Origin: Pedobacter africanus
GTDB lineage: Bacteria > Bacteroidota > Bacteroidia > Sphingobacteriales > Sphingobacteriaceae
DNA length: 64,000 bases
NCBI RefSeq assembly: GCF_900176535.1
Contig: NZ_FWXT01000004.1
Location: forward strand, 1 to 64,000
Direction: 5' to 3'
Positions 18,043 to 26,752 of the stretch are shown here, in pieces. Numbering within the stretch: the stretch's first letter is position 1; every line of letters begins with the position of its first letter. The position numbers and the translations under genes are program-made. Below the pieces are notes generated by a model. That model did no database searches and was not told where the DNA came from. It saw only the letters and a list, made by a program, of their open reading frames with translations.

Positions 18043-19659
18043 TTAATTGTTTAAATACTTTTTACTGTAGTTTACTTTCATCAGATCATACCGCTTCAGC
18101 TGCGTTTTTAGCCTTTTGAGGAAGTCTGGATAATTACGCTTTTCTTTAGGGCTCCATAATATTTCACTCAGGGCATCCAGTCTTGGAAAAACCATGTATT
18201 CAGCTTTTGCTGGATTGGCGATGTATTCAGACCATAAATTTGCTTGTCCGCCCCATATATAGCTGGCTTCTTCAGTACTTAGTACAGCCGGCACAGGCTC
18301 ATAGTCGTAAACGGTTTTTAAGGGCAGGAACTTTGCCGCTGTAAGTGAATCATCTTTTACAAATTGACTGTGGTTAAAATACATCATGTTTTCAGGTGTC
18401 ATGATCACTTTGTGCTTTTGTTTTGCCGCCGCAATACCACCTTTTTCACCACGCCAGCTCATCACAATAGCATTAGGGGCGAGGCCCCCGTCCAGTATTT
18501 CATCCCATCCTATGATGGTTTTACCTTTACTGTTCACAAATTTTTCGATACGGTGTATGAAGTAACTCTGTAAACCGCTTTCATCTTTTATTCCGTTACG
18601 TTTCATGATCTGCTGTGATACGGCTGATTGTTTCCACCAGATCTTTGATGCCTCATCTCCACCGATGTGGATGTATTGTGAAGGGAACAATTCCATTACT
18701 TCGGTTAATACTTCTTCAAGAAATTTGAAGGTCTGCTCTGTGGGCTGGAACACATTGTTAAACTTATTAAAGATTCCCCAGGTTTGCGCTACTTCATATT
18801 TTTTTGAAGGTTCTGTACCCAGTTCCGGATAGGCCGCAAGGACTGACATGCTGTGTGCCGGCATTTCAATTTCAGGAATCACATTGATGTAACGGTCGGC
18901 CGCATATTTTATCACTTCTTTAACTTCTTCCTGGGTGTAATAACCGCCGTAGCGCAATCCGTCGTTACCTGTTCCGGGGTAAAGGCCTATAATCGTACCG
19001 TTTCTCCATGCACCAATTTCTGTTAGTTTAGGATGTTTTTTGATTTCAATTCTCCAGCCGTGGTCATCAGTTAGGTGCCAGTGAAAATTATTCAGCTTAT
19101 GAAGCGCCAGGTAGTCAATGTATTTTTTAATGAAGGCTACCTCAAAGAAATGCCTGCTCACATCCAGGTGCATACCTCGGTAGGCGAAACGGGGGTAATC
19201 GATCACATCTACGGATGGGATGATGAGTTTGCCCGAATTATCATTTGCAGGAGGTAAAAGCTGTATGATGGTTTGAACTGCGTAAAATATGCCTTGTCCG
19301 GATGCCGATCCGGCATTGAGCTGGTTCTTAAGTACAGAAACAAAGTATTTATCCGGATTTGGATATAGCCTGCTGTCCAGGACCAGGTTAATTGAAGACT
19401 TCGTTTTTGTATCCGGATTGGTACTGATGTTAAGGTATAGATGATAATACCTGGCTATATAATCTGACAGGAATTTTGCAGCGGGTTTCGCTGTAGTATC
19501 GGTAATAAAGATGATCGTGTTCTTGTCAATAGTAAATTTATCCTGAGGGAATTTGCCTGGTCTTAATTCTACGGGCTGGGGAATAATGTGTGGAAGCTGG
19601 GCCTGGACTGTGGTTATAAACAGCACAGACAAGATGAAAGATGATAAAGTTTTAGCCAT
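18043..19659 (-). CDS. Beta-N-acetylhexosaminidase, GH20, exported
   Basis: This 538-aa protein has a signal peptide (start MAKTLSSF, cleavage near VQA-Q) and a GH20b-type N-terminal domain. The GH20 barrel follows, with FHWHLTDDHGWR and the catalytic Asp335-Glu336 pair in HIGGDEASKIW. It removes terminal GlcNAc or GalNAc by substrate-assisted catalysis, probably from glycans, glycoproteins or chitin oligomers in the periplasm. The ATG at 19659 gives a clean signal peptide, so a longer upstream start is unlikely. It stands alone downstream of the rpsA terminator. Confidence 0.92.
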   Translation of the reverse strand: MAKTLSSFILSVLFITTVQAQLPHIIPQPVELRPGKFPQDKFTIDKNTIIFITDTTAKPAAKFLSDYIARYYHLYLNISTNPDTKTKSSINLVLDSRLYPNPDKYFVSVLKNQLNAGSASGQGIFYAVQTIIQLLPPANDNSGKLIIPSVDVIDYPRFAYRGMHLDVSRHFFEVAFIKKYIDYLALHKLNNFHWHLTDDHGWRIEIKKHPKLTEIGAWRNGTIIGLYPGTGNDGLRYGGYYTQEEVKEVIKYAADRYINVIPEIEMPAHSMSVLAAYPELGTEPSKKYEVAQTWGIFNKFNNVFQPTEQTFKFLEEVLTEVMELFPSQYIHIGGDEASKIWWKQSAVSQQIMKRNGIKDESGLQSYFIHRIEKFVNSKGKTIIGWDEILDGGLAPNAIVMSWRGEKGGIAAAKQKHKVIMTPENMMYFNHSQFVKDDSLTAAKFLPLKTVYDYEPVPAVLSTEEASYIWGGQANLWSEYIANPAKAEYMVFPRLDALSEILWSPKEKRNYPDFLKRLKTQLKRYDLMKVNYSKKYLNN

Positions 19660-19694
19660 ACGGCTAAAATACAAAAATGGAGATAGATTTAAAC

Positions 19695-19726
19695 AAAAAA
19701 AGCCCCTCAAAACTCGAGGGGCTTTT
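19695..19726 (-). terminator. Terminator of rpsA
   Basis: An 11-bp stem (19698-19708 with 19716-19726, AAAAGCCCCTC) is followed on the minus strand by a run of seven T. It is located about 20 nt after the rpsA stop codon. Confidence 0.88.
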
Positions 19727-19745
19727 GTATGATAGTTAAAAGAAA

Positions 19746-21680
19746 CTAGCCTTTTTTAGCTTTGTTTTCTTCACCTTCCATTTGTTGTTTTAACTGTGCA
19801 AGCACACCTAAATCGCCCAATGTAGATTTTTCAACTGAATCTTTAACCTTTTTAACTGCACTGCTTGAAGCTTTGGCCTCTTTTTTCTTAGCGTTTCTTT
19901 CTTCAGCAACAGCTTCAGCTTTAGCCTCTTCCCAGATACGGGCATGAGAAACAACGATACGTTTAGCATCCTTGTTGAACTCAATGATTTTGAAATCATT
20001 GGTTTCTTCAGCTTTGATTACAGAGCCGTCTTCTTTAGCCATGTGTTTAGTTGGTACGAAACCTTCTACGCCATATGGTAAAGCGATAACAGCACCTTTA
20101 TCAGTTACTTTAACAACAGTTCCCTGGTGGATTGAATCTAATGTAAAGATAGTTTCAAAAGTATCCCATGGATTTTCTTCCAGTTGTTTGTGACCTAAGC
20201 TCAGCTTGCGGTTATCAACATCTAATTCAAGTACAACTACGTCTAATGTATCACCAACTTTAGTGAATTCATTAGGGTGGTTCACTTTTTTAGACCATGA
20301 AAGGTCAGAGATATGGATTAAACCATCGATGCCTTCCTCAATTTCTACGAATACACCGAAATTGGTCATGTTTTTAACTACTGCTGTATGTTTGCTTCCG
20401 ATAGGATATCTTTCAGCAACATTTTGCCAAGGATCCTGAGTAAGTTGTTTGATACCTAAGCTCATTTTGCGATCGTCTCTGTCTAAAGTCAAAACTTCAG
20501 CTTCGATCTCATCGCCAACTTTCAGGAATTCCTGAGGGCTGCGCAGGTTTTGCGACCACGACATTTCTGATACGTGGATTAAACCTTCAACACCAGGAAT
20601 GATTTCAAGGAAAGCACCGTAATCAGCAACAGTAACAATTTTACCTTTAACTTTAGAACCAACAGCTAAGTCAGTACTTAAAGATTCCCAAGGATGAGGA
20701 GTCAATTGTTTTAAGCCTAATGCAATACGTTTTTTCTCATCATCAAAATCAAGCACTACAACGTTGATTTTCTCATCTAAGCTCAATACTTCTTTTGGAT
20801 GCTCTATGCGGCCCCAGGAAATGTCAGTGATGTGAAGTAATCCGTCAACGCCACCCAAATCGATGAATACACCAAAGTCAGTGATGTTTTTAACGGTACC
20901 TTCCAGTACCTGACCTTTTTCAAGTTTAGATACGATTTCAACTTTTTGGCTTTCTAAATCGTCCTCAATTAAGATTTTATGAGATACAACTACGTTTTTA
21001 AACTCGTGGTTGATCTTAACAACTTTGAATTCCATTGTTTTACCCACGTATACATCGTAATCGCGGATAGGTTTGATGTCAATCTGGGAACCAGGTAAGA
21101 AAGCTTCAACACCCATGATGTCAACGATAAGACCACCTTTGGTACGGCTCTTAACAAATCCGTTGATGATTCTGTCATTGTCAAGGGCTTCATTGATAGA
21201 TTCCCATGATCTTTGGGTTTTGGCTCTTTTACGAGACAGAATTAACTGGCCGTTAGCATCTTCAGGGGCTTCCACGAAAACGTCAACTTTATCGCCAACT
21301 TTCAAATCAGGTGTATCGCGGAACTCAGAAGTAGATACCAAACCGTCTGATTTAAATCCTACGTTTAATACCACATCTTTGTTGTTGATTGAAACAACAG
21401 TACCACTGATGATTTCACCTTGAGTGATTTGATTGAAAGTATCGGTATACATGTCTTCAAACTTTTTACGGTCTGCATCACTGTAATTACCGAATGCTTT
21501 ATCATCTGCATCCCAGTCAAAATCCTGATCTGGAGTTGCCAATGATGATTTGATCTGTTCGATCGATACTGAATCAGCTTCTGATTCAATAGTCTCTTTC
21601 TCAGCCAGACGAGCGTCCGCACCTTGAAGTTCGGCTGTTTTAGCCTCTAGTTCTTTTTCTGCTACTTGTTTCTTAGCCAT
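19746..21680 (-). CDS. rpsA: 30S ribosomal protein S1
   Basis: This 644-aa protein has an acidic N-terminal region (about residues 1-80) and six S1 RNA-binding repeats. Typical repeat cores are GTVKNITDFGVFIDLGG and LIHISDLSW. The C-terminus is lysine-rich. S1 helps mRNAs lacking a strong Shine-Dalgarno sequence bind the 30S subunit, which fits the leaders of this window. The gene has a textbook Bacteroidota promoter (21715-21745) and, unusually here, an AAAGGAG element 11 nt before the ATG. It is monocistronic with its own terminator. Confidence 0.95.
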   Translation of the reverse strand: MAKKQVAEKELEAKTAELQGADARLAEKETIESEADSVSIEQIKSSLATPDQDFDWDADDKAFGNYSDADRKKFEDMYTDTFNQITQGEIISGTVVSINNKDVVLNVGFKSDGLVSTSEFRDTPDLKVGDKVDVFVEAPEDANGQLILSRKRAKTQRSWESINEALDNDRIINGFVKSRTKGGLIVDIMGVEAFLPGSQIDIKPIRDYDVYVGKTMEFKVVKINHEFKNVVVSHKILIEDDLESQKVEIVSKLEKGQVLEGTVKNITDFGVFIDLGGVDGLLHITDISWGRIEHPKEVLSLDEKINVVVLDFDDEKKRIALGLKQLTPHPWESLSTDLAVGSKVKGKIVTVADYGAFLEIIPGVEGLIHVSEMSWSQNLRSPQEFLKVGDEIEAEVLTLDRDDRKMSLGIKQLTQDPWQNVAERYPIGSKHTAVVKNMTNFGVFVEIEEGIDGLIHISDLSWSKKVNHPNEFTKVGDTLDVVVLELDVDNRKLSLGHKQLEENPWDTFETIFTLDSIHQGTVVKVTDKGAVIALPYGVEGFVPTKHMAKEDGSVIKAEETNDFKIIEFNKDAKRIVVSHARIWEEAKAEAVAEERNAKKKEAKASSSAVKKVKDSVEKSTLGDLGVLAQLKQQMEGEENKAKKG

Positions 21681-21714
21681 TAAAATTAAATCTCCTTTTT
21701 CCCGTTAGGGACGG

Positions 21715-21745
21715 CAAAGATAGAAATTAATATTTTTAGCACAAA
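21715..21745 (-). promoter_or_regulatory. Promoter of rpsA
   Basis: On the minus strand TTTG (21745-21742), a 19-nt spacer and TATCTTTG (21722-21715) form the best -33/-7 pair of the window. The leader of about 28 nt contains AAAGGAG at about 21692-21698. Confidence 0.85.
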
Positions 21746-21881
21746 GATTTTTTTGATAAATGTTGTTGATTTAGAACATATTGTATCGAAAAAATCTTTG
21801 TATAAAAGTCCGATGCTTCCGAAACTTGCCCCTGAGTGTTAGGCAAAGATAAATAGAATTGTTCATGATGTCTTTTTTAGG

Positions 21882-22856
21882 TTATGCTACACGGGCCTTA
21901 AATTTATCCCGATAATCCTTTGGTGTCATGCCAGAGCTTTTTTTAAAGAGCTGCCTGAAAGCTTTCAGGTCATTGTAGCCGGAATTCAGCATAATCTCCA
22001 GGATGCTCTGGTTGGTTTGTTCAAGCAGCTTTTTAGCAACCTCTATCCTGGTTTTTTGCAGGTACTCTATCAATGTATTTCCTGTAGCCATTTTAAAGCG
22101 ACGTTCAATATTCCTTCTGCTGGCAGGTATTTGCTGCAAAATATCTTCAACAGTTGCAGCCTTATTGTAAGAATTTTCTATGCACAACTGGGTTTGGGCA
22201 ACCAGTTCATCACCATGGTCCCTTGGTGGTACAAAGGTGCCAAAATAGCTTTGCTGTCCGCGGTTCATGTCTATGGCAAATACTTTTGCCACACGAATTG
22301 CCGTTTCTCTGTTTGCATAGTTATGGATCAGTCTGAGCAAAAGGTGAAAGGTACTGGTAGCCCCGCCACTGGTATATATTCCATGGTCGTATGTCACTAC
22401 TTCACTTGGTCTAAGGTAAACGTCGGGATAGTTTGCCGCAAATGATGTACAGGCGTGGATATGAGTAGTTGCATTTTTTCCGTTTAACAGACCGCTGGCA
22501 CCCAATAAAAATGCACCGGTACAAAAGCTGGCCAGTTCAACACCTTTTTGGTGCTGCTGACGAAGCCATGGTATAAACTCCAGGTTTTCCTGAACAGCAT
22601 TATGAACGTCCTGGGTCGCAAAAGCAGGTATCAGCACCAGGTCCTGTTTGCTGCTTGCATTCAGAGGCTGGGGTACATATTGATTAAAAACAGGAACTTC
22701 ATTACTACTGTTAGCGGCATGTAATATGCTTACATTAAATAGTGCTTCCTGTCCATTGGCTTCGTAGTAGCTATTTACAGTATCAAAAACGTCGAGTATA
22801 GCCGCTACACTAAGCAAGCGATATTTATTGGTCAATAACAAAGCTACTTGTGTCAT
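21882..22856 (-). CDS. GlxA-type AraC family regulator
   Basis: This 324-aa protein has a DJ-1/PfpI-like N-terminal domain (about residues 3-185, with ELASFCTGAFLLGASGLL around the nucleophile-elbow position) and a C-terminal AraC double helix-turn-helix (about 215-320, SRRNIERRFK and SGYNDLKAFRQLFKKSSGM). Such regulators sense unknown ligands, often linked to amino-acid or betaine metabolism. No clear target gene lies next to it. The cysteine in SFCTG matches the DJ-1 elbow, but an enzymatic role is not implied. Confidence 0.88.
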   Translation of the reverse strand: MTQVALLLTNKYRLLSVAAILDVFDTVNSYYEANGQEALFNVSILHAANSSNEVPVFNQYVPQPLNASSKQDLVLIPAFATQDVHNAVQENLEFIPWLRQQHQKGVELASFCTGAFLLGASGLLNGKNATTHIHACTSFAANYPDVYLRPSEVVTYDHGIYTSGGATSTFHLLLRLIHNYANRETAIRVAKVFAIDMNRGQQSYFGTFVPPRDHGDELVAQTQLCIENSYNKAATVEDILQQIPASRRNIERRFKMATGNTLIEYLQKTRIEVAKKLLEQTNQSILEIMLNSGYNDLKAFRQLFKKSSGMTPKDYRDKFKARVA

Positions 22857-22917
22857 TACTTTCGGAATTAAACAGAATGCAAATTATGAAAATAATCCCG
22901 AAGAAGTGGCTATAAAT

Positions 22918-22951
22918 AAAAAAGGCCGCCTGCTATGGATCAGGCGACCTT
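22918..22951 (-). terminator. Terminator of the small basic protein gene
   Basis: Read on the minus strand, AAGGTCGCCTG pairs with CAGGCGGCCTT (one U-G wobble) around an 8-nt loop and is followed by a run of T. It lies about 20 nt after the stop of the 61-codon gene. The wobble makes it a proper stem only on the minus strand, so it is not bidirectional. Confidence 0.8.
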
Positions 22952-22971
22952 AAACTACATACTTTAAATTA

Positions 22972-23157
22972 TTATTTGCCAGATTTTTTGGTTTCTGCTG
23001 GTTTTGCTTCCGCTTTAACTGCTTTCTTAGCTGCTTTTTTGTGATGATGTTTAGGCTTTGCAGTTTCGGTAGCTGGTTTTGCTGCCGGAGTTGTGTTTTG
23101 TGCAAATGCGCCAAAAGTTGCTGCAACTAATGCTAACGCTAAAATTGTTCTTTTCAT
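22972..23157 (-). CDS. Small Ala/Lys/His-rich exported protein
   Basis: This 61-aa peptide has a signal sequence (about residues 1-19, ending GAFA-Q). The mature part is about 42 residues, almost all Ala, Lys, Pro, Thr and His, with a HHHKK cluster in its middle. It has its own terminator, which supports a real gene. Similar short KA-rich exported proteins are common in Bacteroidota, and I know no assigned function. Metal binding (His cluster) or contact with anionic envelope polymers are possible but unsupported. Confidence 0.7.
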   Translation of the reverse strand: MKRTILALALVAATFGAFAQNTTPAAKPATETAKPKHHHKKAAKKAVKAEAKPAETKKSGK

Positions 23158-23246
23158 GTTTATAATTATTTAGTGTTTTTTGTTATACCAAAGTTGCAAA
23201 CACAATATGAAGATTTGATGAAGAAGAGCATAGGTAGAAAAGCAGG

Positions 23247-24557
23247 TTATTGCGGAAAGTTAATCCGGATTTCTGTGCCTTTGCCTTTTTCCGATTTGAT
23301 GTCGATCTTAAGCTCATGGAAGCTGGCAATGCTCCGTACAATAGCCAGGCCCAAACCATGACTGTCTTCCCGCTCTGATTCCAGTTTTTCAAAGCGGATA
23401 AACGCATGCTCCAACAACTCAGCATTCATTCCTATGCCTGTGTCCGCAATCACAAGTGTATAAGCTTCCGCAGTTGGTGCATCCGAGATGTTTACGCTGC
23501 CTGAGGGTATGTTGTACTTAATGGCATTGCTGATCAGGTTCGTTATCAGTGTATGGAACAGGGACCTGTTCCCGGTAAATGTATGGTCGTGCGTCAACTG
23601 GATGTTGAACTTCAGTTTCATCATCAATAACCTATGCTCCAACTCTTCATAAACCTCTTCAACAGTGTGCCGTACCGATATGGTGTCTGGTTTACTGTAT
23701 TGATTGTTTTCTACCTTTGAAATGAGCAACAAACTGTTGATGATTGCCTTTAATCGGCCCAATGTCTTTAAACTGGCAAATATCTTGTTTTCACCTTCCG
23801 TTGTTAGCTTCTCATCATTAAGCAGGTTTTCCAATCTGGTGTTCAGCACTGAAATGGGCGTAAGCAGTTCATGAGAAACATTGGCAATGAATTCTTTTTC
23901 GGTCAGAAAAAGCCCGGTGATCTTTCTCATCAAGGCACTGATGCTACGGTCCAGGATCCTGAAATCTTCCGTGCTGGTCTGAATCGGCTTGTAATTGAAA
24001 TTGGTTGGTTCATTTACCTTGTTGAGTTTTTGATCGATGATCCTGTAAAAAGGGGTAAGTAAAAAACGGGTAAAGGCAAGATCTGTAATCAATGTCAGTA
24101 TTACAGCCGCTATCAATATGCCAAAGGTAAACATGGATATCGTACGTTCTAATTGTGCAAGGGTCGACATGGTTTCACCAAGTTCCAGTCTGTAATTTCT
24201 CCCAGCATAGTTAAAATCTGTGGTCAGGATCTGGAATTCTTCCTGGCTGCCTTCGATACTACGTAATTCTCTTGTGAACTGTTGTTTGATTGGCTTCTCG
24301 TCATTTCTGATCTCCTTCAGGATGATATATTCCTCACGTAGCAGGTTGTAATCGGTATAAATTTTTTGTGTAAGCAGGTCATTTACTTCTACACCGGAAA
24401 GGTTGGTTACCAATCTTTTCTTTTTCTGTAACAGTCGCTGCTGTATGTGATTTATAGAGATTCGGTTAATAGATACAAGAATCAGGATACCTAGCATGGT
24501 AATGATGGCCACCTTTGTAAGGGTATTGTATAAAGCAAGTTTGAATTGTAGTTTCAT
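23247..24557 (-). CDS. Membrane sensor histidine kinase
   Basis: This 436-aa kinase has two membrane helices (about residues 11-31 and 141-163) around a periplasmic sensor of about 110 residues. A HisKA domain has the phospho-acceptor His229 (ANVSHELLTPIS). The ATPase has an N box (NLISNAIKYN), G1 (DTGIGM) and G2 (HGLGLAIV). It starts 24 nt after the response-regulator gene and is surely its partner. The signal is unknown. The efflux operon next door on the same strand is a possible target. Confidence 0.9.
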   Translation of the reverse strand: MKLQFKLALYNTLTKVAIITMLGILILVSINRISINHIQQRLLQKKKRLVTNLSGVEVNDLLTQKIYTDYNLLREEYIILKEIRNDEKPIKQQFTRELRSIEGSQEEFQILTTDFNYAGRNYRLELGETMSTLAQLERTISMFTFGILIAAVILTLITDLAFTRFLLTPFYRIIDQKLNKVNEPTNFNYKPIQTSTEDFRILDRSISALMRKITGLFLTEKEFIANVSHELLTPISVLNTRLENLLNDEKLTTEGENKIFASLKTLGRLKAIINSLLLISKVENNQYSKPDTISVRHTVEEVYEELEHRLLMMKLKFNIQLTHDHTFTGNRSLFHTLITNLISNAIKYNIPSGSVNISDAPTAEAYTLVIADTGIGMNAELLEHAFIRFEKLESEREDSHGLGLAIVRSIASFHELKIDIKSEKGKGTEIRINFPQ

Positions 24558-24581
24558 GTTACTTTATTTTTCGCATAGCTA

Positions 24582-25259
24582 TCAAAAGTTAATCCTGTAA
24601 CCAATGCTTCTAACCGTTTCAAACCAATCAATAGGACGATGTGCCGCCAGTTTTTTACGGAGATTTTTTACATGCACATCCACAAAGTTAGAATCAGAAT
24701 TTACCTCAAGTATATCTCCCCAAACATGTTCGGTAAGATTTACCCTTGAAATGACTCGATTTTTGTTTAATACCAGGTAATTGAATATTTCAAACTCTTT
24801 GTTCGTCAGGTTAATCCGTTGCCCTTCAAAAGTTACTTTGTGGTTCTTAATGTCGAGCAGGAAATTGTGAATGTTGACTTCATTCATTTCCAGTTTGTGC
24901 TTCCGGCGTATGATGGCATGCATTCGCGCCAGCAGCTCTGTCAGTGAAAAAGGTTTGGGCAGATAATCATCTGCTCCGGCCTCCAGGCCTTTAATGCGGT
25001 CGTCAACATCGCCCCGGGCTGTAAGTATAATTACCGCATCTTCCCGTCCGGGTAATTTTTTTAGCTGGTGCAGCAATTCAAAACCGTCACCGCCTGGTAA
25101 GCCAAGGTCAAGCAGTATAAAATCGTAAGTGTTAACAAAAATTTTCTCTTCAGCCGAAGATTTTTTCCAGGCATGCTCAACAGTGTAACCTTCCTTACTT
25201 AGGAATTCACCCATTTCCAAGGCAAGTGTTTTTTCGTCTTCAATAATCAGGATGTTCAT
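24582..25259 (-). CDS. OmpR/PhoB family response regulator
   Basis: This 225-aa regulator has a receiver domain (phospho-acceptor Asp51 in LLDLGLPGGDG, conserved Lys in PKPFS) and a winged-helix DNA-binding domain in the second half (NRVISRVNLTEHVWG, VDVHVKNLRKKL). It is the first gene of a two-gene operon with the kinase. A -33/-7 promoter directly precedes it, and a perfect 11-bp inverted repeat overlaps the -33 element. The leader is about 8 nt. Autoregulation is plausible. Confidence 0.93.
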   Translation of the reverse strand: MNILIIEDEKTLALEMGEFLSKEGYTVEHAWKKSSAEEKIFVNTYDFILLDLGLPGGDGFELLHQLKKLPGREDAVIILTARGDVDDRIKGLEAGADDYLPKPFSLTELLARMHAIIRRKHKLEMNEVNIHNFLLDIKNHKVTFEGQRINLTNKEFEIFNYLVLNKNRVISRVNLTEHVWGDILEVNSDSNFVDVHVKNLRKKLAAHRPIDWFETVRSIGYRINF

Positions 25260-25274
25260 GAGACTTTTTTATGC

Positions 25275-25304
25275 CAAACTTACGCAATTTCCCGTCATCT
25301 CAAA
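25275..25304 (-). promoter_or_regulatory. Promoter of the response regulator-kinase operon
   Basis: Minus strand: TTTG (25304-25301), an 18-nt spacer and TAAGTTTG (25282-25275), about 16 nt before the start codon. The -33 lies at the inner edge of the inverted repeat at 25291-25324. Confidence 0.75.
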
Positions 25305-25324
25305 CGGATTTAAGAGATGACGGG
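25291..25324. repeat. Perfect 11-bp inverted repeat over a promoter
   Basis: CCCGTCATCTC (25291-25301) is repeated inverted at 25314-25324, with a 12-nt gap. One arm lies in the -33/-7 spacer of the response-regulator promoter, and the gap starts within the -33 element. It is also the only hairpin behind the efflux outer-membrane gene, but neither strand has a T-run after it. An operator is therefore at least as likely as a terminator. Confidence 0.65.
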
Positions 25325-25335
25325 CTAAGCGCTAT

Positions 25336-26742
25336 TTATTCTTTCCAACCGCCACCTAATGCACGGTAAAGGTTTACTACAGATTGAAGCTTTTGCAACC
25401 GGTCATTTATACTGCTTAGTTGTGCCGAAAGCAGACTTTGTTCCGAAGTCAGCACATCCGTATAATTGGTAGCAGAGCTGTAGCGCAATAACTCTTTTGT
25501 ATAGTCGACCGCCTTGGTTAAAGAAGCGATCTGTTTTGCCCTGGTTGTTTCTTTTTCTGAAGCTGTCTGATAAGCATATAAAGCATTCGACACTTCCTGG
25601 CCACTTGTAAGCAAGGTTTGCTGGAAACTATAAAATGCCATTTGCTGTTGCGCTGCTGCAGTTTTTAGCCTGGCCTTATTTTGTCCTTTATTGAAAATGG
25701 GCTGGGTAATGCCGCCAATTAAATTGTAAAAAATAGAATTGTCGAAAAAGTTTTTAAGGCTCAGACTGGAAAGCCCCCCGTTTGCTGTTAGCGTTAAGGC
25801 GGGGTAAAAATAGGCTTTAGCTACATTTTTATTCTCAAATGCTGCCCTGAAAGCAAACTCAGCAGCTTGCACATCTGGCCTGTTTTGTAGCAATTGCGCT
25901 GATACACCAGTTTGCAGGTTGCTGTAAACTGTCTGTTGGTCAAGCGTGCCGCGGTCAATTTTTCCAGGGCCTTTTCCCAACAGGATGCTCAAGGCATTTT
26001 CCGTCTCCCTGATGCTTCTCTTCAAATCCGGAAGTGTAACCTGGGCTGCATATAAATTGGCTTCGCTTTGTACAACAGCAGCACCGTTTACCACAGCACC
26101 TTCTTTTAAGGACTTCATGGTTTCAACGTCTGCCTGTCTGATCCTGATCGTTTGTTCCGTAATTGACAATTGTTTGTCCAATGCCAGCAGGTTATAATAG
26201 CTATTGGCAATGTTTGCAATCAATTGGGTCTGTACCGCTCTTTTTGCGGCATCAGTTTGTAGCAGCGAGGCGTAGGCGGATCTTTTGGCACTGCTCAGTT
26301 TTCCCCAGATATCGGCTTCCCAGCTGGTGCTGAGCTGCGCCTTGTAGGTTTGCGTTTCTGTATTGATATTAATTCCTGGAGGAAAGTTCAGCGCAGCTCT
26401 TGATTGTTTGGCGTCTGTCACTGAAACATCGGCAGTCAAACTTGGCAGCAGGGCCGCCTTGTTTTGCAGCAAGGTAGCCTCAGCAACTTTTATCCTTTCG
26501 ATGGCCTGTTTCAGGTCAAGGTTCTCATTGATGCCCTGCTGGATCAGAACCTGTAAAGGGGCATCTGTAAACAGGTTTTTCCAGGGCAGATTCGCCATAG
26601 TACTGGTGTCTGCAGTGGTATTGTCACGGTATAGATCGTTGCTGTTTACAGCCGGGCGTTCATATTTTGTGGTCACGCAGGCCGTTAAACTCAATGCAGA
26701 GAATCCGATGATGAAATAATATTTATGATATCTGGTGTTCAT
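25336..26742 (-). CDS. Efflux outer-membrane lipoprotein (TolC/NodT family)
   Basis: This 468-aa lipoprotein has a lipobox LTAC (Cys22 counted from the ATG at 26742). It carries the duplicated OEP/TolC coiled-coil and barrel organisation of RND-pump exit ducts (for example TYKAQLSTSWEADIWGKL and NRPDVQAAEFAFRAA). The ATG at 26742 was preferred over one at 26772 because it gives a standard lipoprotein signal and does not overlap the RND gene. It is the last gene of the tetR-MFP-RND-OMP operon. Substrates are unknown, probably hydrophobic toxic compounds. Confidence 0.92.
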   Translation of the reverse strand: MNTRYHKYYFIIGFSALSLTACVTTKYERPAVNSNDLYRDNTTADTSTMANLPWKNLFTDAPLQVLIQQGINENLDLKQAIERIKVAEATLLQNKAALLPSLTADVSVTDAKQSRAALNFPPGININTETQTYKAQLSTSWEADIWGKLSSAKRSAYASLLQTDAAKRAVQTQLIANIANSYYNLLALDKQLSITEQTIRIRQADVETMKSLKEGAVVNGAAVVQSEANLYAAQVTLPDLKRSIRETENALSILLGKGPGKIDRGTLDQQTVYSNLQTGVSAQLLQNRPDVQAAEFAFRAAFENKNVAKAYFYPALTLTANGGLSSLSLKNFFDNSIFYNLIGGITQPIFNKGQNKARLKTAAAQQQMAFYSFQQTLLTSGQEVSNALYAYQTASEKETTRAKQIASLTKAVDYTKELLRYSSATNYTDVLTSEQSLLSAQLSSINDRLQKLQSVVNLYRALGGGWKE

Positions 26743-26752
26743 GGTCTTTAAA

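Noticed and set aside
25291..25324. Inverted repeat as a plain terminator of the efflux operon
   Set aside because: No T-run follows on either strand, and the repeat overlaps a -33 promoter element. An operator role is kept as the main reading, with termination not excluded.
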